Positions 17,058 through 25,005 of a stretch of DNA of 64,000 bases are shown one piece after another (the first letter of the stretch is position 1; each line of letters starts with the position of its first letter). The translations under genes were made by a program, and so were the position numbers. The DNA comes from an uncultured Pelagibacteraceae bacterium (lineage in GTDB: Bacteria; Pseudomonadota; Alphaproteobacteria; Pelagibacterales; Pelagibacteraceae). The stretch covers positions 20,026 to 84,025 of the forward strand of contig CACIKJ010000001.1 in assembly GCA_902587215.1 (NCBI GenBank). The letters run 5' to 3'. Below the pieces are notes generated by a model. The model made no database searches and was not told where the DNA came from. It was given only the letters and a program-made list of their open reading frames with translations.

Positions 17058-18824
17058 ATGTTAGTTTCAGATAAAAATAAAGGATATAAAATAGACTTAA
17101 TCCTTATAAATTTATTAATTTTTATAATTTTTCCATTTAATTTAGCAAATCTTGAAAATTATAATGCTCAATTTAATATATTTTTATCTATTGTTTTAAT
17201 TGTAATAATATCAAGTACCTTTTCGATTATTTTTTTTTACATAATTAAAAAAATACTATCTAAATATGAAATCAATATTTTTCATTACTTTGAAAATTTT
17301 ATTAAATTTAGTTTATTATGGATTTTTTTAACTGGAATGTTTTTTCCAGTAACAGGTGATCACGATGCATTTCTAAATTTAAGTATAAGTTTGGGTGGAA
17401 AATTTGTAATTATTTTGAAATTTTTGGTTACTATTTTTCTATTTTTTATTTTAGTAAAAACTAAGTTAAGCAAAATTTTTTTTAGATTTGTTTTAATTTA
17501 CTTATTGATTAATCTTTTAATAATCTCAACCAATATTGATTTTACATTTAAAAAAGATAAAAAAATTGAAACAAAAATTAATCATTTTGGTGAAAAAAAT
17601 CTTATAGTTATAAGTTTTGATGGAATATCCGATATTAAGATGTTTGATGAAATAATTTCTAATCCCGAATTAAAAAAATCTCTTAAAGATTTTACATATT
17701 ATAAAAATGTTACATCGTCGTGGCCTGCTACTAATGGTTCAATTAATGCAGAATTAATTGGAAATAATTTAAATTTTGAGTCTCCTAATCCAGATTATAA
17801 TAATATTTTAAATGATAAAAAATTAGATGTATCAGTTTACTCTAGCTATGAACGTATGGTTTATAATAAGGAAAATACAATGCTCAAAGGAAGTTATAAG
17901 AATTATTCCAACTCCTATGAATTATCAAAATATATCGAAAGTTATTTTTTAGGTTCAATTGGTAGATGGGCAACATATTTATCTGTATCTTTAGTAAAGC
18001 CTATTTTTTATATTCCGATTTATAAGAAATTTATTAATTTAATAGCTTTCGACAATAAAAATCAAATTAATCCATTTGAAAAAATAAATACGCCAGCTTT
18101 TATTGATTTACTAGAGTATGATTTAATATTTGATGAGATTGTGATTGATAAAAACTTGAAAAATACAGTTAGAATGTACCATTTTATATTTAGTCATTGG
18201 CCAGTACAAGTAAACCGAAATTGTGAAGAAGTAAATTCTCTTACCAATATAATTTCTTATGAGCAAGAAGCAGAGGTTATTAAGTGTTTGGCAAAAAAAA
18301 TTAATAAAGTAATTAAAATACTTATAGATAAAAATATTTATGATAATTCAATGATTGTTTTTAAATCAGATCATGGCAAACCAAACTATGTTCAATTAAT
18401 TTACTCAACTAGTTTCTTCGATCTAATTAAAGAAAAAAAATATGATAAATTTTATAAAGATTATCCTTATAATTTGACAATAAACAAATCTTTTTATTGG
18501 GGATATGGCAGATACAAACCATTTATAATGATCAAGGATGCAAAAACCAAAAGAGATCAAATTAATTTTTCAGAAAAGCATGTATTTTTACATGATCTAA
18601 GTTCAACTTATTGTAATTTTCTCTATGAAGAAGAAGATTGCAAGAAATATCAAAGAAATAACCTTGCTTTAGATGACAGCTTATTTAAAGAATTCAATTA
18701 TGATATTTTTTTACCATTAAGAGGAAATTCATTTGCAGATCCAAAAGGTTACAAAAAGTATTCGATTTCAAATAAAGTACCTCTGATTGACTCTCTAATT
18801 GAAAATAATATTAGACTAAAATAA
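17058..18824 (+). CDS. Membrane-anchored sulfatase/alkaline-phosphatase superfamily protein
   Basis: The 588-residue protein has about five N-terminal transmembrane segments (residues 10-160) and then an extracytoplasmic catalytic domain of the sulfatase fold. Seen are the first metal site in LIVISFDGISD (about 187), a likely nucleophile region SSWPATNGSINAEL, and the second metal site FKSDHGKP. The layout resembles lipid- or glycan-modifying phosphotransferases such as phosphoethanolamine or phosphoglycerol transferases; substrate is not predictable. A small membrane protein with a YLDPGSGS motif follows, and the gene opens the surface-related region. A true sulfatase is less likely because no C/S-x-P-x-R sulfatase signature is apparent. 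Confidence 0.72.
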   Translation: MLVSDKNKGYKIDLILINLLIFIIFPFNLANLENYNAQFNIFLSIVLIVIISSTFSIIFFYIIKKILSKYEINIFHYFENFIKFSLLWIFLTGMFFPVTGDHDAFLNLSISLGGKFVIILKFLVTIFLFFILVKTKLSKIFFRFVLIYLLINLLIISTNIDFTFKKDKKIETKINHFGEKNLIVISFDGISDIKMFDEIISNPELKKSLKDFTYYKNVTSSWPATNGSINAELIGNNLNFESPNPDYNNILNDKKLDVSVYSSYERMVYNKENTMLKGSYKNYSNSYELSKYIESYFLGSIGRWATYLSVSLVKPIFYIPIYKKFINLIAFDNKNQINPFEKINTPAFIDLLEYDLIFDEIVIDKNLKNTVRMYHFIFSHWPVQVNRNCEEVNSLTNIISYEQEAEVIKCLAKKINKVIKILIDKNIYDNSMIVFKSDHGKPNYVQLIYSTSFFDLIKEKKYDKFYKDYPYNLTINKSFYWGYGRYKPFIMIKDAKTKRDQINFSEKHVFLHDLSSTYCNFLYEEEDCKKYQRNNLALDDSLFKEFNYDIFLPLRGNSFADPKGYKKYSISNKVPLIDSLIENNIRLK

Positions 18825-18882
18825 AATATAAAAATTGCCTTAAAATTTATAAGTCAAATACTTAATTGATTTATTAAATTTT

Positions 18883-18897
18883 ATTTGATAATCAAAT
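18883..18897. promoter_or_regulatory. Perfect palindrome just before the small membrane protein gene
   Basis: ATTTGAT-A-ATCAAAT is a perfect 7-bp inverted repeat with one central base, ending 6 bp before the next start codon. The half ATTTGATAAT recurs at 20737-20746 in the promoter region of the phosphoramidate set. It may be an operator or a hairpin over the ribosome site; AT-rich chance similarity is the alternative. Confidence 0.25.
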
Positions 18898-18903
18898 ATT
18901 TGA

Positions 18904-19113
18904 ATGAAATTTATTTTAAAAATATTAATTTTTTATCTCGCTACAATAAATGCATCTTTTGCGTATTTAGACCCTGGCTCTGGGAGCGTTATTTTGCAGG
19001 CGATAATTGGTTTTATTGCTGCAATTTTTGCAACATTATCTTTTTACTGGGGTAAATTAAAATTATTTATTTTAAAGCTTTTTAAAAAAGAAAAAAAATC
19101 TGAAAAAGAATAG
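18904..19113 (+). CDS. Small secreted or membrane protein with YLDPGSGS motif
   Basis: A 69-residue protein with a signal-peptide-like start (basic Lys2, hydrophobic core, Ala-Ser-Phe-Ala before Tyr21), then YLDPGSGS at 21-28, one transmembrane segment (about 29-50, QAIIGFIAAIFATLSFYW) and a highly basic tail ending KKEKKSEKE. Mature topology would put the DPGSGS loop outside and the Lys-rich tail in the cytoplasm. I recall this D-P-G-x-G-S motif in small proteins near sulfatase-fold genes in other bacteria, but know no function. The gene follows the 588-residue enzyme by 79 bp, so it may be its partner. Confidence 0.65.
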   Translation: MKFILKILIFYLATINASFAYLDPGSGSVILQAIIGFIAAIFATLSFYWGKLKLFILKLFKKEKKSEKE

Positions 19114-19136
19114 TTAAATTATAGATTAATTTACTA
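19111..19136. terminator. Hairpin at a convergent gene junction
   Basis: Between the small protein stop and the convergent formyltransferase-like gene is TAAATTA-tagat-TAATTTA (19115-19133), extendable to ten pairs with one bulged T using TAG/CTA on the flanks. On the minus strand it is preceded by the coding end, and no long T run follows on the plus strand. It could act weakly in both directions. Confidence 0.35.
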
Positions 19137-19958
19137 ATCAAAAAAAATTTTATTAATAAATAAATCTCTCAGCTCACTTTTATTTATAAACTTATAATAA
19201 TTATTCTCTTCTATGCTTAAATTTATATTTTTATAGTTTTCAAGCGAAACATCTTCACTTAACATTTTATTTAATAGAAATACTCTTATTGCAGGATCAA
19301 AAAAAGAGAACCAGATATTGTATAAGTCAGAAGTTTTTAATTTTAAGCTATCAGGAAAATAAATTTTTTTAAAGTTTTTTTCAAATCTTTCAATAATTTT
19401 TCCATTATCAATTTTCTTATCCATTAAAAAAAAAGTAGCACCTACGTTATTGTGATATTTTATACTATTTAAGGTTCCGTCAGCTCCTCTTACTTTATAC
19501 ATATATCCAGGATGTATGTGATAAAAATTTTTTTTTGTATCTAAAATACTTTTTAAAATATTGTTATTTGTGTTTAAAAAATTTTCTTCTTTCAAGTTTT
19601 TAAAATAATTTATATTCAGTTTATTGTTGATATCTGGATGTTTAGCAAATTCAATATTTTTTAATTTATAAATATTTTCAAACTTGTACATTTCAATTAA
19701 AAAATCTTTATCTAAATTAAAGTATTCTTCAATTTTTTTTACAAGTGACAAAATATTCTTTGATTTTAGATATCCTAAAGTATTTTTAAAAGTTGTGTAA
19801 TAACGAAGTTTTAAAAAAATTTCGTTAAAAATAATTTTATTATTTAAATAAATAACTTTATTTGCAAATAATTTTTTTTTAATTAATAAATATAAATATG
19901 CTCTTGCAATTGGATTTTCTGAAAAAATTAGAGTAATTTCTTTTACGTAATTAGACAT
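19134..19958 (-). CDS. Formyltransferase-like protein (Formyl_trans_N fold)
   Basis: The 274-residue protein carries the formyltransferase core in its middle: YHIHPGYMYKVRGADG followed about 30 residues later by FFLMDKKIDNGKII, which line up with the NxHxS...RG and MDxxLDTGD regions of methionyl-tRNA and sugar N-formyltransferases. The catalytic Asn of the usual Asn-His-Asp triad appears replaced by His (HIH in place of NxH); His and Asp remain. It lies 6 bp downstream of a methyltransferase gene in the surface region, so formylation of an amino sugar is the best guess, using N10-formyl-THF. It is not fmt, which is larger and more conserved. Confidence 0.6.
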   Translation of the reverse strand: MSNYVKEITLIFSENPIARAYLYLLIKKKLFANKVIYLNNKIIFNEIFLKLRYYTTFKNTLGYLKSKNILSLVKKIEEYFNLDKDFLIEMYKFENIYKLKNIEFAKHPDINNKLNINYFKNLKEENFLNTNNNILKSILDTKKNFYHIHPGYMYKVRGADGTLNSIKYHNNVGATFFLMDKKIDNGKIIERFEKNFKKIYFPDSLKLKTSDLYNIWFSFFDPAIRVFLLNKMLSEDVSLENYKNINLSIEENNYYKFINKSELRDLFINKIFFD

Positions 19959-19964
19959 TTTAAA

Positions 19965-20663
19965 TTAATTTTTTTTTTGCATTACATAAAATAATCTATC
20001 TTTATCGTAAAAATTTCCAAAATCATAATAGTTGTTATCTAATATAAAATAGTCTTTTTTAAGTTGATCAATTATTTTTATAAAATTTTCCCTTTTTTCG
20101 TACAAAGGATTATGAGATTCCACTATTAGAATTCCATTTTTATTTAATATATTATTAATTTTAATAAAATATTTGTTGCTATCTTCAATACCTTTGTCAA
20201 AAGTTGAGTGATTTGCTAAAGATAACACAACATCAAAATTTGATTTAAATTCATATTTAATAAAATCGTCAGCTATAAATCTTAAATTTTTAATATCAAA
20301 ATAATCTTTAACTTTATTTGCAACTTTAATTAATGTTGGATTATGATCTATACCCACTCCATTTGTAAAATTATTTTCAATTGATATCGGAATTGCACCA
20401 ATATTTGTTCCAATATCTAAAAAAGATTTACCATTTAAATATTCACTTAGTTTTAGCTTATTAATTCTCTTTTCAGTATTTCTAAGACCTTTGAGATTTA
20501 TACTTGGAATACTTTGATAAAAAAAACCTTCGCCATAATCATAAAATTCATTACTTTTTTCTTTTACAATATTTGTAACGCTTTCTCTTATAGGCTTATG
20601 TTTATCAAAACTTATTTTGTGTAAGAATAAGTTAAAGTTGCTTAAAAGTTTAGCTAATTTCAT
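19965..20663 (-). CDS. SAM-dependent methyltransferase, class I
   Basis: A 232-residue protein with Rossmann-type SAM motifs: FLDIGTNIGAIPI (motif I), GVGIDHNP (acidic motif II), FDVVLSLANHSTF (motif IV) and GILIVESHN (post-motif beta strand). The N-terminal 70 residues are not recognised. It is transcribed away from the glutamine-kinase-like gene with 155 bp between them and precedes the formyltransferase-like gene. In the Campylobacter pathway an O-methyl group is added to the phosphoramidate by a methyltransferase, so this is a candidate for that or for sugar methylation; nothing in the sequence decides. Confidence 0.75.
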   Translation of the reverse strand: MKLAKLLSNFNLFLHKISFDKHKPIRESVTNIVKEKSNEFYDYGEGFFYQSIPSINLKGLRNTEKRINKLKLSEYLNGKSFLDIGTNIGAIPISIENNFTNGVGIDHNPTLIKVANKVKDYFDIKNLRFIADDFIKYEFKSNFDVVLSLANHSTFDKGIEDSNKYFIKINNILNKNGILIVESHNPLYEKRENFIKIIDQLKKDYFILDNNYYDFGNFYDKDRLFYVMQKKN

Positions 20664-20691
20664 ATTTTACTATAGTGTAAATCTTGATAGT

Positions 20692-20721
20692 AAAAAAGCT
20701 TTTTTTCAAAAGATTTATAAT
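20692..20721 (+). promoter_or_regulatory. Candidate promoter element in the divergent intergenic region
   Basis: A perfect TATAAT lies at 20716-20721, oriented to the glutamine-kinase-like gene, with a 14-bp palindrome AAAAAAGCTTTTTT just upstream (20692-20705). No good -35 lies at 16-18 bp, so the call is weak. Downstream, ATTTGATAATAATCATGCAAAT (written here as arms ATTTG and CAAAT) forms a partial inverted repeat at 20737-20758 that shares ten bases with 18883-18892. Confidence 0.25.
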
Positions 20722-20818
20722 GGCATAAAAGTTCAGATTTGATAATAATCATGCAAATTAAATAAAATAAATTTTACATTAATATGTTTTTCAAAAATAT
20801 TTATTTCAATACAAAAAA

Positions 20819-23143
20819 ATGTATAAGTTAAAAAATAAAGCAGAAAATTTAGATATACTAAAGAAAATATTTCAAAACAGTAAAGCTATAAATATACCAT
20901 CTTACTTTTATTTTAATTTAAAAGATCTAAAAAAAAATGAAGATAGGGTTGTAAAAAAAATTTATTTATTTAATAAAAAATACACATTAATTATAAGATC
21001 TGCATCTATAGATGAAGATAAATTAAATTTATCTAATGCAGGAAAATACGATTCAAAAATAGTAAATAAAAACACCCCAGATTATGAAATTAAAAAAATT
21101 TTAAGATCATTCATCAAGCAATTTAAATCTAATAAAGATAAAATCATTATTCAAAAAATGATTACAAATGTTGATTACTCTGGAGTAGTTTTTACAAGAG
21201 ATATTAACCACAATAGTCCATATTATGTAATTAACTATGATGATACTGGAAAAACAAATCTTATAACTTCAGGTGCAGAAAATCAAAGAATAAGGTCATT
21301 AGTAGTTTACAAAAATAAGATTAAAATAAAAAATAAATTTAAAAAACTTATTTCATATTTGGAAAAAATCCAAAAAAAAATTAAATTAGAAAGGTTAGAT
21401 ATTGAATTTGCTCAAAAAAAAAATACAATTTTTTTATTTCAAATTAGAAAGCTGCCTAAACAGAAATTTCAATCTAAATTAAATTTAAACTATAATTTTA
21501 GTGGAGCATTAACAAATATAGAAAAAAAAATTAAAAAATTAACATCAAAAAATCCAATGCTTATTGGAAATAAATCAGTTTTTAGCAACATGTCTGATTG
21601 GAACCCAGCAGAAATGATTGGTGACAAACCCTATCCCTTATCTGTAAGCATTTACAAAGAGCTTATTACTGATGACGTGTGGAGAAAACAAAGACTAATT
21701 TATGGTTATAAAGATGTATTTCCTAATCCATTAATGTTTACATTTGCCGGTTCTCCTTACATAGATTTAAGAGTAGATTTTATTAGTTTTTTACCTAAAA
21801 ATTTAAGTAACTCTGATTCTAATTTTATTGTAAATAAATATTTAGATAAAATCCAAAAAAATCCAGAAATACATGATAAGATAGAATTTAATTTAATTGA
21901 AACATGCTACTCATTTAACTCCAGAAAAAGATTAGAAAAAATATTTAATGGAAAATTACTTAAAAATTATTTATCTAGTCTAAAAAAACTCACTGAAAAT
22001 ATATTTAAAAACAATTTACTTAAAAAGGATAAAGAAAAAATAAATCTTTTTGAAAATCGACTAAATTTAATTTCAAAACAAAAAATAAACCCTATTCAAA
22101 AAATCTTTTATTTATCTGAAATAACAAAAAATTATGGAACACTTCCATTTGCAGGACTGGCAAGATGTGCGTTTATTTCACAAAGATTACTTTTGGACTT
22201 AAGATCAAATAAACTTATTAGTGATGAGGAGTTTGAAAATTTCTTTTCTTCAATACCCTCGGTAACCAATATATTTAATAATGATTATATTGATCTTAAA
22301 AACAAAAAAATTACTAAATCTAAGTTTATTAAAAAATATGGACATTTAAGGCCATCAACATATGATATAAATTCGTACAATTATCGAGAAGGTTTTGCTC
22401 AATATTTTTCAAAATTTAATAAAAAAAATAAAAAAAAGAGTAAGAAAATATCATTTTCTAAACATAGAATAATAAATAACTTATTAAAAAAAGACCTAAA
22501 AATTAATTATGAGCAATTTAAAAATTTTATAGTTGAGTCAATATATTTAAGGGAATATTCAAAATTAATTTTTACCAAAGGTGTAAATATGATTTTGGAA
22601 ACCTTACTAGAGCTAGGAAAAGAAATTAAAATATCAAGAAATGAATTAAGTTTTATTGAGTTTAAGAAAATACTTAATTTTCACTCAAACCTTGAGTCAG
22701 CTAAATTAAAAAAAACTCTCCAGGATGAAATAAAAAAAAATAAATATGAATTTGAAATGGCAAAATTAATTAAGTTGCCAGATGTAATTTTAAATGAAAA
22801 AAATATTTATGAATTTTATGAGAATTTGAGTAAACCAAACTTTATTACATTAAATTCTGTTATTGGGGAAACTTGTGAAGTAAAATCAAGAAACGTAAAT
22901 AAAATTAAAAATAAAATTGTATTAATTAAAAATGCTGACCCAGGTTATGATTTTATTTTTAATCATGAAATAAAAGGGCTCGTAACACAATTTGGTGGAG
23001 CTAATTCACATATGGCTATAAGATGCTTAGAACAAAATATACCTGCTGTTATAGGAGTCGGTAAAATTAGATATCAAGAAATTATTAAATCAAAACAATT
23101 AATTATTAATTGCGAAAAAAAACATATAAAATTAATAAAATGA
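20819..23143 (+). CDS. Glutamine kinase-like protein (Cj1418 type, PEP-synthase-related)
   Basis: Predicted to phosphorylate the side-chain amide of L-glutamine with ATP, the entry step to phosphoramidate. The N-terminal 210 residues are a PPDK/PEP-synthase ATP-grasp unit: IIRSASIDEDKLNLSNAGKY at 58-77, SGVVFTRD at 121-128 and DIEFAQ...LFQIRK near 200. A middle block (about 250-330) has MSDWNPAEMIGDKPYPLS and PYIDLRVDF, which I associate with the glutamine kinase family. The phosphohistidine domain is at the very end: FGGANSHMAIRC with His731. The protein stops 43 residues later, so the PEP/pyruvate TIM barrel of PEP synthase is missing. The next two genes overlap in coupled fashion and fit the same pathway. 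A different nucleophile substrate, as in rifampin phosphotransferase, is the alternative. Confidence 0.78.
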   Translation: MYKLKNKAENLDILKKIFQNSKAINIPSYFYFNLKDLKKNEDRVVKKIYLFNKKYTLIIRSASIDEDKLNLSNAGKYDSKIVNKNTPDYEIKKILRSFIKQFKSNKDKIIIQKMITNVDYSGVVFTRDINHNSPYYVINYDDTGKTNLITSGAENQRIRSLVVYKNKIKIKNKFKKLISYLEKIQKKIKLERLDIEFAQKKNTIFLFQIRKLPKQKFQSKLNLNYNFSGALTNIEKKIKKLTSKNPMLIGNKSVFSNMSDWNPAEMIGDKPYPLSVSIYKELITDDVWRKQRLIYGYKDVFPNPLMFTFAGSPYIDLRVDFISFLPKNLSNSDSNFIVNKYLDKIQKNPEIHDKIEFNLIETCYSFNSRKRLEKIFNGKLLKNYLSSLKKLTENIFKNNLLKKDKEKINLFENRLNLISKQKINPIQKIFYLSEITKNYGTLPFAGLARCAFISQRLLLDLRSNKLISDEEFENFFSSIPSVTNIFNNDYIDLKNKKITKSKFIKKYGHLRPSTYDINSYNYREGFAQYFSKFNKKNKKKSKKISFSKHRIINNLLKKDLKINYEQFKNFIVESIYLREYSKLIFTKGVNMILETLLELGKEIKISRNELSFIEFKKILNFHSNLESAKLKKTLQDEIKKNKYEFEMAKLIKLPDVILNEKNIYEFYENLSKPNFITLNSVIGETCEVKSRNVNKIKNKIVLIKNADPGYDFIFNHEIKGLVTQFGGANSHMAIRCLEQNIPAVIGVGKIRYQEIIKSKQLIINCEKKHIKLIK

Positions 23144-23736
23144 AAAAAATTGGACTATTATTGAGAGTAGATAAATTTGGAAAGTATAAGGAAACAAGAG
23201 ATAATATCGATACAAGATTTATTTATTTGTTTCAAAAACTTAATTTCGAACCAATTTTAATTCCAACAAGTATTAAAAATATTGAATTATTTATTGCAAA
23301 AATGTCTCTTGATGGAATTATACTTTCACCAGGAGGCAATCCATTAAAGAATGATATAAGAAAAAAAAATGAATTTAAAATCATTAAATATTGTATTAAA
23401 AAAAAAATTCCAATACTTGGAATATGTAGAGGCGCTCAAATAATTAATCTTTATTTTAAAGGCACATTAAAAAAAGTTAAAAATCATGTAAGAAAAAATC
23501 ATCAAATATTTGGCAACATAATTAAAAATAAAAAAATAAAAGTAAATTCATACCATGATTTAGGTTTTGATAAAAAAATGCTTGGACGTAACTTAATTGT
23601 AAATGCATTTAGCAAGGATCAGGTAATAGAATGTTTTTCTCATAAAAAGTTTAATATTTTGGGTTTAATGTGGCATCCAGAAAGAAATAAAAAAATCAAT
23701 CTTTTTGATATAAATATCATAAAATCATTTTTTTAA
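23140..23736 (+). CDS. Class I glutamine-amidotransferase-fold hydrolase, probable gamma-glutamyl-CDP-amidate hydrolase (Cj1417 type)
   Basis: From the ATG at 23140 the protein has 198 residues of the peptidase C26/PuuD-like fold: SPGGNPL oxyanion region near 63-69, nucleophile Cys96 in GICRGAQ, and His179/Glu181 in MWHPER. In the Campylobacter phosphoramidate pathway the equivalent enzyme cleaves glutamate from gamma-glutamyl-CDP-amidate to leave cytidine diphosphoramidate. The ATG overlaps the TGA of the upstream gene (ATGA), and the next gene begins in this stop codon. A TTG at 23110 would add ten residues. Simple gamma-glutamyl-GABA hydrolysis is the alternative and is disfavoured by context. 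Confidence 0.76.
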   Translation: MKKIGLLLRVDKFGKYKETRDNIDTRFIYLFQKLNFEPILIPTSIKNIELFIAKMSLDGIILSPGGNPLKNDIRKKNEFKIIKYCIKKKIPILGICRGAQIINLYFKGTLKKVKNHVRKNHQIFGNIIKNKKIKVNSYHDLGFDKKMLGRNLIVNAFSKDQVIECFSHKKFNILGLMWHPERNKKINLFDINIIKSFF

Positions 23737-24458
23737 TGGAATTAGTAATTTTAGCAGCTGGTAAAGGAAGCAGAATATTTAAATCAATAAATAGAAATAA
23801 GTGTTTGATAAAAATTCATAAACAAACTCTTATCGAGAAAATTATTAATGATGCAGTCTCCTTAAAATTATTTACAAAAATAAATGTTGTTACTGGTTAT
23901 AGGAAAAATAAAATTATAGAAAAACTAAAAAATTATAAAGTACATTTTATTTTTAATAAAGATTTTAATAAAAAAGAAATGCTTCATTCTTTAAAGTTAG
24001 GTATTAAAAATTGTAAAAATGATACGTTAGTTACTTATTCAGATATTATTTTCTCAAAAAGAGTTTTTCAGGACATCAACTTAAACAAAAAAACGAATTA
24101 TATATTACCCGTATTAAGAAACTGGAAAAAAGTGTGGAAGATAAGAAAGAAAGAAATTATTGATGATTGTGAAAGTTTAAATTTTGATAGAAACTTTTAT
24201 CTTACGGATATAGGAAAAAAAATAATTAAAAATTTACCCAAAGGTCAATTTATGGGTATTTTTTTTATTCCAAAAAAAAAAATAAAAAAAACTATGAAGT
24301 ATATTGACCAAAATAAAAATAATAAAAAAATGCATACAACGAGTTTTATAGATTATCTAGTTACCAAAAAACAAAAAATAAAATGTATAGTTAAAAATTA
24401 TAATTGGTATGAATTTGATGACATTGAGGATTTAAAAAATTTCAAAAAACAGTATTAA
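23736..24458 (+). CDS. Nucleotidyltransferase, probable CTP:phosphoglutamine cytidylyltransferase (Cj1416 type)
   Basis: A 240-residue protein of the sugar-nucleotidyltransferase fold, starting at once with the NTP-binding loop LAAGKGSRI (residues 5-13), a later Lys in NKCLIKI, and the metal Asp in TYSDIIF. It is shorter than most GlmU or RfbA proteins. Third in a tandem set with a glutamine-kinase-like and an amidotransferase-fold gene, in the same order as in Campylobacter, where the enzyme joins CTP and gamma-glutamyl phosphoramidate. The usual substrate class (a sugar phosphate) is the alternative. Its last 17 bp overlap the convergent membrane hydrolase gene. Confidence 0.74.
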   Translation: MELVILAAGKGSRIFKSINRNKCLIKIHKQTLIEKIINDAVSLKLFTKINVVTGYRKNKIIEKLKNYKVHFIFNKDFNKKEMLHSLKLGIKNCKNDTLVTYSDIIFSKRVFQDINLNKKTNYILPVLRNWKKVWKIRKKEIIDDCESLNFDRNFYLTDIGKKIIKNLPKGQFMGIFFIPKKKIKKTMKYIDQNKNNKKMHTTSFIDYLVTKKQKIKCIVKNYNWYEFDDIEDLKNFKKQY

Positions 24459-24966
24459 ACTTTTTGAAAAACAAATGAATTAATAAAGAAAATATAATAA
24501 ATATTGTTGTTAAAATAAAATAATTTTCTGAATTAATATATATAAATATAGCCCCAATTAGATAATTTAATATGTAATAATTTTTTCTATTAAATTTTAA
24601 AAGATTGGCAAGTTTTTCAAAAAAATAATAAGCAATTAATATATTTAGTATCATCCAGTAAAAACTTAAATATAATAAATCATAAGAAAAAAATTTAATT
24701 GTTTTTAAGCCAATAAATTGAGATGGCAATTCCATATCAGAAAATAAATGAATAATTAAGCCTAGACACATACCGGATATAAAATATAATTTTTTAAATT
24801 CATTGCTATTTTTTAATAATATAAAAAATAATAAAAAAATTATTACACTATGGGTCAAAATAGATCTATGACCTATATAATCTATTAAAAAAAAGTCAAA
24901 GTCTGGATAGGTCAATCCAACAACAATACCAAAAAAATAGTTAATATTAATTAATTTAGTTTTCAT
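24442..24966 (-). CDS. YdjM/DUF457-like membrane-bound metal-dependent hydrolase
   Basis: From the ATG at 24966 the protein has 174 residues and about four to five transmembrane segments. The family pattern is visible: DFDFFLIDYIGHRSILTHS, where D, H and H are likely metal ligands, and later GLIIHLFSD with the further His and Asp. Proteins of this class are predicted membrane hydrolases; substrates are unknown. A longer reading from a TTG at 25011 would run into the start of the divergent gene and is less likely. It overlaps the 3' end of the cytidylyltransferase-like gene by 17 bp. Confidence 0.65.
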   Translation of the reverse strand: MKTKLININYFFGIVVGLTYPDFDFFLIDYIGHRSILTHSVIIFLLFFILLKNSNEFKKLYFISGMCLGLIIHLFSDMELPSQFIGLKTIKFFSYDLLYLSFYWMILNILIAYYFFEKLANLLKFNRKNYYILNYLIGAIFIYINSENYFILTTIFIIFSLLIHLFFKKFNTVF

Positions 24967-25005
24967 TTTATAAATTTTTTTTATAATTAAATTATTATAA
25001 AACCT

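Noticed and set aside
20819-23143. Annotation as PEP synthase or pyruvate phosphate dikinase
   Set aside because: The phosphohistidine is followed by only 43 residues, so the C-terminal PEP/pyruvate TIM barrel is absent.
23140-23736. PuuD-type gamma-glutamyl-GABA hydrolase for putrescine use
   Set aside because: No putrescine genes nearby; coupling to a kinase and a cytidylyltransferase fits the phosphoramidate pathway better, though fold alone does not decide.
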